DNA of 58,618 nucleotides from contig CANPMS010000009.1 in NCBI GenBank assembly GCA_947575275.1, positions 1-58,618 on the forward strand, read 5' to 3'. The notes below the pieces were generated by a model, which was given only the letters and a program-made list of their open reading frames with translations, was not told the origin of the DNA and did no database searches. Position 1 is the first letter of the stretch, and every line of letters starts with the position of its first letter. Source of the DNA: an uncultured Clostridium sp. (GTDB lineage: Bacteria; Bacillota; Clostridia; Lachnospirales; Lachnospiraceae). A program made the position numbers and the translations under genes. Shown here piece after piece: positions 1-7,771 of this stretch.

Positions 1-125
1 TTTATCATAGAAGACCTTTTAAATCTTTATTTACAGAAAAAATTTCATAGACTCAAAAATAACGGTTATACTTTTTTGTTTGGTTTTTGTCCTGTGTTTT
101 GTGTGGATGTTTTAGGTATCCCATG

Positions 126-154
126 TTGACATATACAAAAACATGATGTATATA
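126..154 (+). promoter_or_regulatory. Promoter-like TTGACA-17-TATATA facing right
   Basis: A perfect -35 hexamer TTGACA (126-131) is followed after 17 bases by TATATA (149-154). The predicted start is at about 161, the first base of the inverted repeat at 161-193. No sense gene follows; transcription would run antisense into the broken lipoprotein gene. It could drive a small or antisense RNA, or be chance in A+T-rich DNA. Confidence 0.4.
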
Positions 155-160
155 TAACAT

Positions 161-193
161 GAGCTGGCAGCCTGTCTCAGCGCTTGCCAGCTC
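161..193. repeat. Perfect 9-bp inverted repeat (hairpin)
   Basis: GAGCTGGCA (161-169) is exactly complementary to TGCCAGCTC (185-193), with a 15-base loop. There is no U-tract on either side, so it is not a classical intrinsic terminator. It starts where the promoter-like pair at 126-154 would initiate. Confidence 0.5.
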
Positions 194-379
194 ATTCATT
201 ATCATAGAAGCTCAGTATTTACAGACTTTTCTTCATAGTCCCTATAATTCTTTATTGTTAATATACTTAAACCATGCCTCTGCACTGGGGGCAGTGTATC
301 TTTCTGTTCCTAACAAATTACACGCTCTTACTCTTTATGATATGATTCTAAATCCAGCTTATCATGACTTGTATTTCAA

Positions 380-1624
380 TCAATTCACTCCCTCATTTAG
401 TTTTGATTGTAAAACTTCCAGACTCATAGCAGCTCTTATGTACTCGTACTCGCCAACCTCAAAGGCATCCCATTCTTCAGGCGTAACCTCTACACCATTA
501 ATGTAACTTATGCCATAATAACCGATAGATTCTTCCTCATCTTTATCAGGGATTCCATTTCCGTTAACATCATCAAAGTTATAAGTCTTTATTTGCGTGA
601 CTGTATCCATAGTATGGCGCTCACTGACAGACAAATATGTGGTATATAAAATAGCGCCGGCATAGTCACTGTTATAATTTCTCATACTGTTTTTTCTGGG
701 AGAATATTCATACCCTGTATTTCCTCCTGCACCATATGACCAACGGTTCATCAGTGTATATATGTTTCCATCATGATATGTATACAAACTTGCATAATAG
801 CCGTCAACTCCAGCCACCAATTCAGGTATGTTATCATCATCAAAATAGATTAAATTATACGTTTCTTCCCCTGTACTTTCCAGCTCACACAACCTGCTTA
901 TGGAGTGATAGGCTTCCTGATAACTGGTAAACTTACCATTATTTTTACCATTTGACAAGAAATTGCGAATTTCCGGAATGGATCAAGGCTTTACCTGGGC
1001 AGATAAATTCTCAGATAGTTGCTCTTGCAGAGTAAAGCGCTTTTCGTAATCACTTGCATCAGCATCAAAACCATAATAAATTGCTGCAAAGCGCGTATTG
1101 CCATATGTTTCAATCAATACAATATCAGTATTGCCATCATAGTTTACATCATAAAATGACACAGCATCCAGACTGCTGAATCTTTCTTCAGCCAGATCTC
1201 CTGGAACATAGGCGTATATATCTGTAAGGACTTTATCATCCTGAATGATTTGCATATGGAAATCCTGATCATTTTCCGAAGGTGCAAAAGGTACAAAATA
1301 AACTTTTCCGGGATATTCACTAAGCTCAACTTCAAACGTCTGTTCAACAATACAATATTCACCAAACATGTTCTGCATAGTATCTGTCTGTGTAGTATCT
1401 GTTTGTTCAGGATTAGATTCACTATTTTCCTGAGGCAGGGGTGTTTCCATTCTGCTGACGGAGCCTTGAAGGGTGTTATCCGTTTCGAGGCTGTTTTCGG
1501 ATATTTCTGACTCTCTGTTTTCCAAGGTTTTTTCCTGTCCACATGATGCGAGAATTCCCACAGTAAATAATACAAAAACAAAAAATATCATCTTCCTTAA
1601 GTTATGCGAATTTTTGTGGGACAT
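380..1624 (-). pseudogene. Lipoprotein gene interrupted by an in-frame TGA
   Basis: The minus-strand frame starts at ATG 1624 behind an AGGAGA-type site and encodes a lipoprotein signal with lipobox ILASC (Cys 28), a Ser/Thr/Glu/Gln-rich linker, then a folded part. TGA at 983-985 ends it after 213 residues. The very next codons continue in the same frame to a stop at 380, giving another 200 or so residues; a TTG at 958 is only a nominal start with no good ribosome-binding site. Read through, the product is about 414 residues. The second half has an acidic FDDDNIPEL segment and a DVNGNGIPDKDEEE loop resembling calcium-binding repeats. I infer one surface lipoprotein inactivated, or shortened, by a recent nonsense change; a sequencing error is the alternative. 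Function unknown. Confidence 0.7.
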
Positions 1625-1745
1625 AATGTTAATCTCCTCTCTGGTAATATAATGTTTTTATCAAGAACTGGTATTTCTATTAGAAAGATACTATAATATA
1701 AGCTGCAAATCAAGGATATTTAAGAAAAGAATGGAGGGGTTCCTT

Positions 1746-2933
1746 ATGAAAAAGAAAGGCAAGTTTTGGGCAGTGATTTTATGTACCATGCTGATGTGCG
1801 GATGCGGAAACGGTTTTTCTACTGAAACACCGGAAACTTTGAAAGAACAGACAGAAGCGCCAGAGGTTCAGACAAAGTCAGAAGAGTCGTCAGAGCCTTC
1901 TGCTGGTCAGCAGACGAATTCGGAGGAGCACGTGATTTTAGGACAGGAAGATATAACATTTTTCACCAGATTTATCCAGGAAAGCGAAAATTATGGCTTC
2001 CTTCTGTCAGAGTATGATGACCCAAAGGATGTGGACCTTGATCAGGTACTTTATGGCGGTGCCGGGATTGGAGAGGCGATTCCGGAGGAAGACATTCCAA
2101 TCTATCTTGCGGCAGCGGGACAGGAGCGGCTGGAAACGGACTGTTTAAAGCTTCCTGCACAAGACATAGAGGAATTTGTCCAAAGAAAGCTGGGAATCGG
2201 GTTTAAGGATATGAGCAGACCCCTTGAATGGTGGTGGTATGTTGCGGAGACCGATTCCTATTACCATGAGGCAGGAGATACAAATTTTACCTTGTTTTCC
2301 TGTATTGGAGGAGTGAGAAAAGGAGACATCTATACCCTTCGCTTTGCTCCGGAAGCTGACTGGAGGGAATGGATGGATGATAGAGAAACGGTTCTTATAA
2401 AAACAGGAAACGGATACCGTTTTCTTTCCAACCGCTGCCTGACAGACGCGCTTCCATTTGAAACGCCTTTGGATCTTGTCTTTGCCAGTGGGGCAGGTGC
2501 ATGGGGAACCGGCATCAGCCTGAGACCGGACGGGTTTTTTGAGGGAGGATATGATGATTCGGATATGGGGGACGACGGTGAGGAATACCCTTACGGTACT
2601 CATTATACATGCTCTTTCAGCGGTCAGTTCTATGATATAAAGCAGGTGAATGACTATACATATTCCATGATGCTGGGAGAACTGTGCAGCCAGAGGGTCG
2701 CCGGGACGCAGTGGATTGAAGATGGTATCCGCTATGTGGCTGCAGAGCCCTATGGTCTGGAGGGCGGCAAAGAATTTCTTTTATATACCCCCAAAACTCC
2801 CTTGGAAGAACTTTCCGAAGAGTTTTTAATGTGGTGGCCCGGGCGGTGGATGGATGACGGGGCGCAGGAGACTCTTTCTTGCTATGGACTATATAACGTG
2901 GAAGGCGAATACGGTTTTTTTACATCTGAGTGA
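1746..2933 (+). CDS. Putative lipoprotein, unknown function
   Basis: The 395-residue product begins MKKKGKFWAVILCTMLMCGCG, a short basic n-region, a hydrophobic core and a Cys-containing lipobox, so it should be anchored outside the membrane. A low-complexity Glu/Ser/Thr/Gln linker (about residues 25-60) precedes a Trp- and Asp-rich folded domain that I do not recognise. I chose the ATG at 1746 because GGAGGGG (1733-1739) sits six bases upstream; an ATG at 1731 is in frame but overlaps that site. A TATAAT at 1692-1697 may be its -10. It is divergent from the broken lipoprotein gene, and the similar linker style suggests a shared surface role, but nothing identifies a ligand. Confidence 0.8.
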   Translation: MKKKGKFWAVILCTMLMCGCGNGFSTETPETLKEQTEAPEVQTKSEESSEPSAGQQTNSEEHVILGQEDITFFTRFIQESENYGFLLSEYDDPKDVDLDQVLYGGAGIGEAIPEEDIPIYLAAAGQERLETDCLKLPAQDIEEFVQRKLGIGFKDMSRPLEWWWYVAETDSYYHEAGDTNFTLFSCIGGVRKGDIYTLRFAPEADWREWMDDRETVLIKTGNGYRFLSNRCLTDALPFETPLDLVFASGAGAWGTGISLRPDGFFEGGYDDSDMGDDGEEYPYGTHYTCSFSGQFYDIKQVNDYTYSMMLGELCSQRVAGTQWIEDGIRYVAAEPYGLEGGKEFLLYTPKTPLEELSEEFLMWWPGRWMDDGAQETLSCYGLYNVEGEYGFFTSE

Positions 2934-3055
2934 ATAAACAGGAAATCCCAGACGTGACGAAAGAACGTTTATGTTCTTATGAGTGCAGCGCCTCGACTAA
3001 CGTCTTTCCTTGTGATATACTTGAAAAATATATAATCACGGAAGGAGGCGTTTTC

Positions 3056-5770
3056 ATGGGCGAACAGGAACCCCAAAAAGCAAAAAAACATATATGTGCC
3101 GGGCTGCTGGCTCATGTGGATGCAGGAAAAACCACCCTGTCTGAGGGTATCTTATATACAACGGGAATCATACGAAAGTTAGGGCGGGTGGACAAGAGGG
3201 ATGCTTATCTGGATACCTATGAGCTGGAGAGGCAGAGGGGCATTACCATCTTTTCCAAACAGGCAGTATTTGTGCTGGGTGATATGGAGGTGACACTTCT
3301 TGATACGCCGGGACATGTGGATTTTGCGGCGGAGATGGAGCGGACGCTGCAGGTGCTGGATTATGCGGTTCTGGTGGTCAGCGGCACGGACGGGGTTCAA
3401 GGTCATACAGAGACCTTGTGGAGGCTGCTGAAACGGTATCAGATTCCAGTGTTTTTGTTTATCAATAAGATGGATCAGCCGGGGACGGATAAGGAGGCAA
3501 TTTTAAGGGAGCTTAGGGAGCAGCTTGATGAGGGCTGTATGGATTTTGCCATGTTTGGTTCAGGAGCGGACGGGAAGGCTGCATTTAACTTGACCGATGA
3601 GCAGAAAGAGAGTCTTGCCCTGTGCGATGAGCTGGTTTTAGAGCGGTATCTGGAAGAAGGAGAAGTGAGCGAGAGGGATATTCGGAACATGATTTTGCAG
3701 AGGAAGGTATTTCCCTGCTATTTTGGTTCTGCTCTGAAATTGCGGGGTGTGGAGGAGCTGCTTAATGGCATGGAGCGCTGGACAGAGGCTCCGAATTATG
3801 GGGCTCAGTTGGGAGCAAAGGTTTTTAAGATTTCACGGGATAATCAGGGGAACCGCCTGACCCATTTGAAAGTGACAGGCGGCAGCCTGAAAGTCCGGGA
3901 AATGATTGACGGGAAAACAGAAGCGGAGAAGATTACCCAGATTCGGGTGTATTCCGGTGCCAAATATGAAGTCAGGAGTGAAGTGCAGGCAGGAGAAATC
4001 TGCGCTGTGACGGGTCTGGCTGAGACGTATCCGGGACAGGGAATCGGCGTGGAGCGGGAATCAGAGCTTCCCCTGTTGGAGCCGGTTTTAACCTACCGGG
4101 TAGGGCTTCCTGACGGCTGTGACCCACACAGGCTCATGGAAAAGCTGCGCCTTCTTGAGGAGGAGGAACCACAACTTCATATTGTCTGGAGTGAGGTGAC
4201 GGGAGAAATCCAGGCACAGATTATGGGTGAGGTTCAGATGGAGGTCTTAAAGACGCTGGTTTCACAACGGTTTAACATAGATATTGAATTTGATGCAGGC
4301 AGCATCGTATATAAGGAGACAATTTTGAAACCGGTGGAGGGTGTTGGACATTTTGAACCGCTCCGCCATTATGCGGAGGTTCATGTTCTGCTGGAGCCCG
4401 GTGAGCCGGGCAGCGGATTGCAGTTTGATACAAGCTGCAGCGAGGATATGCTGGATAGAAACTGGCAGCATATGATTCTTACTCATCTGGAGGAAAAGCG
4501 CCATGTTGGGGTGATGACCGGGACAGAATTGACAGATGTGAGGATAACGCTTACTGCCGGGCGCGCCCATTTAAAACATACAGAAAGCGGCGATTTTAGA
4601 CAGGCTTCATACCGTGCTGTACGCCAGGGATTGTGCCAGGCCCGGGAACAGGGAGTGTGCAGACTGCTGGAGCCATACTATGAGTTTCGTCTGGAAATTC
4701 CTCAGGAGAATGCAGGACGGGCCATGGCAGATCTGGAGCGCATGCAGGCAGCCTTTCAGGTGTCGGAGGCAGGCAGCGAAAATATGGTGATTGCAGGCAG
4801 TGCACCGGTAGCAACTATGTGTGATTACCAGAGGGAAGTGATTTCCTACACCCGGGGGCGCGGAAGGTTTTCCTGTGGACTGAAAGGATATTTGCCATGT
4901 CATAATGAAGAAGAAGTAATTGCAGCTTTAGGTTATGATGCAGAGGCTGATTTGGACAATCCTGCCGGCTCTATTTTCTGTGCTCACGGAGCAGGGTTTG
5001 CAGTGCCCTGGTATGAGGTAAAACGTTATGCCCATGTTCATGCCGGTGTCCGGGAAACGCAGGACACCGGGGATTGTGAGGGGGCAGAAACAAACCGCCC
5101 ACAACGAAGCGAAGCGCATTCCTTCGGGGCTGATGATAAGGAGCTGGAGGAGATTTTTACGCGTACCTACGGAGAAAGAAAACGGTACCTGCCCGGGGAG
5201 AGCGGAGCCAGGCAGGTAATTTATAAAAACCGCCAAAAGCAGGCAACGCCTGAGAAGGAGTATCTGCTGGTAGACGGCTATAATATTCTTTATGCCTGGG
5301 ACGAGCTGAGAGAGTTGATGAAGATTACTGTGGACGGGGCGAGACAACGCCTGATGGATATGTTGTGTAATTATCAGGCTTACCGCGGCTGTCAGGTGAT
5401 CGTGGTGTTTGATGCCTATAAGGTGCCGGGAGGGACGGGGAGCGCCTTTGATTACCATAATATTCATGTGGTCTACACAAAGGAAGCAGAGACTGCGGAT
5501 CAGTATATTGAGAAATTTGCCCATGAGATGGGCAGAAAATACCGTGTGACAGTATCTACCTCCGATGGCATGGAGCAGTTGATTATACGCGGTCAGGGCT
5601 GTCTTCTTATGTCCTCAACGGATCTTAGGGAGGATATGGAGCGGGTCGGGCAGCAGATTAAAGAAGATATGGGACGCCTTTTAAAATCCGGAAAAAGCAG
5701 CCTGTTCCGTGATGTGGATGAGGAACTGGCTGCCTATCTTGAAAAAATACGGCTGGGGGAGGAGCATTAG
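3056..5770 (+). CDS. Tet(M)/EF-G-like GTPase fused to a Rae1/YacP-type NYN RNase domain
   Basis: The 904-residue product has a translation-factor GTPase at its N-terminus: G1 AHVDAGKT (about residue 19), ERQRGITI, G3 DTPGHVDF (about 82) and G4 NKMD (about 136). EF-G/Tet(M) domains II-V follow. After a charged linker comes a complete NYN/PIN-like domain (about 736-900) with LLVDGYNILYAW, VIVVFDAYKV, the acidic EAETADQYIE and STSDGMEQ. These match the YacP/Rae1 ribonuclease family, whose B. subtilis member cuts mRNA in the ribosomal A site. The start is ATG 3056 behind GGAGG at 3044; an in-frame GTG at 2930 overlaps the previous stop but lacks a site. Databases usually call such proteins tetracycline ribosomal-protection proteins; whether this one protects is unproven. 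Its stop overlaps that of the convergent MATE gene. Confidence 0.88.
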   Translation: MGEQEPQKAKKHICAGLLAHVDAGKTTLSEGILYTTGIIRKLGRVDKRDAYLDTYELERQRGITIFSKQAVFVLGDMEVTLLDTPGHVDFAAEMERTLQVLDYAVLVVSGTDGVQGHTETLWRLLKRYQIPVFLFINKMDQPGTDKEAILRELREQLDEGCMDFAMFGSGADGKAAFNLTDEQKESLALCDELVLERYLEEGEVSERDIRNMILQRKVFPCYFGSALKLRGVEELLNGMERWTEAPNYGAQLGAKVFKISRDNQGNRLTHLKVTGGSLKVREMIDGKTEAEKITQIRVYSGAKYEVRSEVQAGEICAVTGLAETYPGQGIGVERESELPLLEPVLTYRVGLPDGCDPHRLMEKLRLLEEEEPQLHIVWSEVTGEIQAQIMGEVQMEVLKTLVSQRFNIDIEFDAGSIVYKETILKPVEGVGHFEPLRHYAEVHVLLEPGEPGSGLQFDTSCSEDMLDRNWQHMILTHLEEKRHVGVMTGTELTDVRITLTAGRAHLKHTESGDFRQASYRAVRQGLCQAREQGVCRLLEPYYEFRLEIPQENAGRAMADLERMQAAFQVSEAGSENMVIAGSAPVATMCDYQREVISYTRGRGRFSCGLKGYLPCHNEEEVIAALGYDAEADLDNPAGSIFCAHGAGFAVPWYEVKRYAHVHAGVRETQDTGDCEGAETNRPQRSEAHSFGADDKELEEIFTRTYGERKRYLPGESGARQVIYKNRQKQATPEKEYLLVDGYNILYAWDELRELMKITVDGARQRLMDMLCNYQAYRGCQVIVVFDAYKVPGGTGSAFDYHNIHVVYTKEAETADQYIEKFAHEMGRKYRVTVSTSDGMEQLIIRGQGCLLMSSTDLREDMERVGQQIKEDMGRLLKSGKSSLFRDVDEELAAYLEKIRLGEEH

Positions 5771-7107
5771 AACTTATCCATATAGTGGTAGCGCTTCCTC
5801 TGGGTAAAAAGGAATATCAGCGTGATGAGGGTGGCGAATACCTCTGCCACTGTGATTGCCCACCAAATACCGTCCAGCCCGTATCGTATGGGAAGAATCA
5901 GCACGGAGAGCGTCTGAAAAATCAGGGTGCGCAGAAATGAGATGGATGCTGAAATCCCGCCGTTATTCAGCGCTGTGAAAAAGGATGAGGCAAAAATACT
6001 GATGCCTGACAGAACAAAGGAAAATGAAAACAGCCGGAAGGCATGTGTTGTCATGGCAAACAGCGCTTTATCGTACCCGACAAAAATGTGCGACAGCGGG
6101 GAGGCGAGGAGCTGCGCCACAAGCATCATGATAATTCCTGCCAGTCCTGTCAGAAACATGCTTTTGCGGAGCATATTGCTCAATTCCTGATGGTTTCCTG
6201 CACCGTAGTGGTAGCTGATGATCGGAGCCGTCCCAATGGTGTAGCCGATGAAAACAGCCATAAAGATGAACTGGATGTACATTAGAACCCCATAGGCGGC
6301 AACACCGTTCTCGCCTGCGAATTTCAGAAGCTGAAAATTGTAGAGCATACTGACAAGGGAGCCTGATATGTTTGTCATAAGTTCTGATGAGCCATTTACA
6401 CACGCTTTTAAAAGAACCATCCCCTCCATGCCGGTTCTGGTAAGCCTGAGAAGACTTTTGTTAGGGCGCAGGAAATAGATAAGGGGTAGAAGACCACCGA
6501 TGCACTGGCTTATGCCTGTGGCAAGCGCGGCGCCTGCCACGCCCCACTGAAAGACTGCAATAAACAGACCATCCAGCACGATGTTGGTCACACCTGCCGC
6601 TACCGTAGCAGCAAGACCCAGCTTTGGCTTTTCTGCCGCTGCAAAAAAGGTCTGGAAGACACTTTGCAGCATAAATGCCATATTGAAAACCAGAACCACT
6701 CTGCCGTAAATAACACAGTCCTCGATCATTGCCTCAGTGGCTCCCAGAAAGACGGAGATGGAACGCATGTAAACGATGCCGACTGCGGAGAGCAGCAGTC
6801 CCAAAACCACGGTAAACTGTACCATCATGGTAAAGTAGCGGTTTGCCATATCCTGTTTGCCTTCCCCCAGAGTCTTGGCCACCAGGGCGCTGCCGCCCGT
6901 GCCAATCATAAAGCTAAAGCCGCCCAGCGTCATGATAAAAGGCATTACCAGATTAACTGCGGCGAAAGGGATTTTGCCCACAAAGTTCGAGACAAATAAT
7001 CCGTCAATTACACCATAAACGGAGGTAAATACCATCATTACCACCGGTGGAAAGCAAAAGCGAAGCAGCTTCTGGTAAGTAAAATGGTCAGATAGTTGAA
7101 TCTTCAT
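5767..7107 (-). CDS. MATE family multidrug efflux transporter
   Basis: The 446-residue protein is hydrophobic throughout, with about twelve membrane segments in two similar halves, the usual size and shape for the MATE (NorM/DinF) family. These exporters use a sodium or proton gradient to expel cationic drugs or metabolites. The N-terminal segment with GLFVSNFVG, and PFIMTLGGFSFMIGTGGSALVAK split over helices 2-3, are typical. Its ATG overlaps the TGA of the upstream marR-type gene by four bases, so the two are translationally coupled and share the operator-bearing promoter at 7588-7637. Its stop overlaps the stop of the GTPase-NYN gene on the other strand. The substrate is unknown. Confidence 0.93.
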   Translation of the reverse strand: MKIQLSDHFTYQKLLRFCFPPVVMMVFTSVYGVIDGLFVSNFVGKIPFAAVNLVMPFIMTLGGFSFMIGTGGSALVAKTLGEGKQDMANRYFTMMVQFTVVLGLLLSAVGIVYMRSISVFLGATEAMIEDCVIYGRVVLVFNMAFMLQSVFQTFFAAAEKPKLGLAATVAAGVTNIVLDGLFIAVFQWGVAGAALATGISQCIGGLLPLIYFLRPNKSLLRLTRTGMEGMVLLKACVNGSSELMTNISGSLVSMLYNFQLLKFAGENGVAAYGVLMYIQFIFMAVFIGYTIGTAPIISYHYGAGNHQELSNMLRKSMFLTGLAGIIMMLVAQLLASPLSHIFVGYDKALFAMTTHAFRLFSFSFVLSGISIFASSFFTALNNGGISASISFLRTLIFQTLSVLILPIRYGLDGIWWAITVAEVFATLITLIFLFTQRKRYHYMDKF

Positions 7108-7568
7108 GTTTCCTCCTGTTTCTTATATAATTCTTTCATATGTTTATTCAGCAGATCGGTATATTTGCGGAGCAGCCGGATAAGGCTTTCCTGCTCCTCC
7201 ACACTCATCTCTGCCATAGCATCATGCTCATAGGCAATCACCTGGTCAACGGTTCGTTCTGCAAGCGCTACGCCTTTTTCGGTCAGACAGATCTGCTTGC
7301 TGCGCCGGTCACGCATTTCCACCATTTCAATATAACCATCAGCCTCCATCTTTTTTAGAGCAGAATTGACTGTCTGCTTGGGCTGATAAATCATATTGGA
7401 GACAGCGCTCTGCGTTACAGGTTTGTCACTTTCCCTCAGAACGTACAAAATCCAGAACGCGCAGTCAGGGAGTCCTAGTACTTTGGCAATTCCGTGATAT
7501 AGCTCATTATTTTCTTTAAAAATAGCGTTGTATTCCGACAGCCGTTTTCCTGTATTTTTTGTTTCCAT
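7104..7568 (-). CDS. MarR family transcriptional regulator
   Basis: The 154-residue protein has the MarR winged-helix layout: a dimerising N-terminal helix, then CAFWILYVLRESDKPVTQSAVSN, the recognition region YQPKQTVNSALKKMEADGYIE and the wing motif MRDRRSKQICLTEKG. MarR proteins bind palindromes as dimers and usually release them on binding a small ligand. The start is ATG 7568, eight bases after AGGAGG (7577-7582); a TTG three bases upstream is a weaker option. It is the first gene of a two-gene operon with the MATE exporter. Two copies of a 14-bp site at its promoter indicate autorepression, so ligand binding would induce the exporter. Confidence 0.92.
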   Translation of the reverse strand: METKNTGKRLSEYNAIFKENNELYHGIAKVLGLPDCAFWILYVLRESDKPVTQSAVSNMIYQPKQTVNSALKKMEADGYIEMVEMRDRRSKQICLTEKGVALAERTVDQVIAYEHDAMAEMSVEEQESLIRLLRKYTDLLNKHMKELYKKQEET

Positions 7569-7587
7569 CAATAAGACCTCCTAATTT

Positions 7588-7637
7588 GTCTGAAATCGGA
7601 CGTTTAAGATTATAGTCTGAAATCGGACTTTTGTCAA
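7588..7637 (-). promoter_or_regulatory. Consensus promoter with two MarR operator copies
   Basis: On the minus strand TTGACA (7632-7637) and TATAAT (7609-7614) are separated by exactly 17 bases, a full consensus sigma-A promoter. The spacer contains GTCCGATTTCAGAC (7615-7628), an imperfect palindrome. An identical second copy lies at 7588-7601, between the predicted start and the ribosome-binding site. One copy inside the spacer and one just downstream of the start is the classic layout for repression by the adjacent MarR protein. Assignment of the site to that protein is inferred from position. Confidence 0.85.
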
Positions 7638-7696
7638 TAAAAAACAAAAGAATTTTCCCATCCTGGGTAGAATCAGAGTGATGAGAAGATATGACC

Positions 7697-7725
7697 TTGC
7701 AAAATGCTCTGGAATGAAGTACAAT
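7697..7725 (+). promoter_or_regulatory. gpmI promoter TTGCAA-17-TACAAT
   Basis: TTGCAA (7697-7702) and TACAAT (7720-7725) have a 17-base spacer and point to gpmI, whose ATG is at 7772. It is divergent from the marR promoter 60 bp away. Confidence 0.65.
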
Positions 7726-7771
7726 GACCTTGAATCGTAAAATGTTAAATGAGAGTTGAAGGAGATTTGCA

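Larger units (their letters stand above)
1..379. other. A+T-rich intergenic stretch at the left edge
   Basis: I see no convincing gene here. An open frame from 159 runs into the 3' end of the neighbouring gene on the other strand and has no ribosome-binding site. The stretch holds one good promoter-like pair and one perfect inverted repeat, listed separately. The 11-mer TATCATAGAAG occurs at 3-13 and again at 200-210, each followed within about 20 bases by TTTACAG, so parts of the region look loosely duplicated. Confidence 0.5.

Noticed and set aside
159..506. A 115-codon open frame on the plus strand
   Set aside because: No ribosome-binding site, it starts inside the inverted repeat and overlaps the 3' end of the clearly coding minus-strand frame.
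3010..3036. TTGTGA-15-TATAAT as promoter of the GTPase-NYN gene
   Set aside because: The spacer is short and the predicted start would fall at the ribosome-binding site itself; kept only as a weak possibility.
2930..3055. Upstream GTG start extending the GTPase-NYN protein by 42 residues
   Set aside because: No ribosome site; the added residues do not resemble the family, and ATG 3056 has a strong GGAGG.
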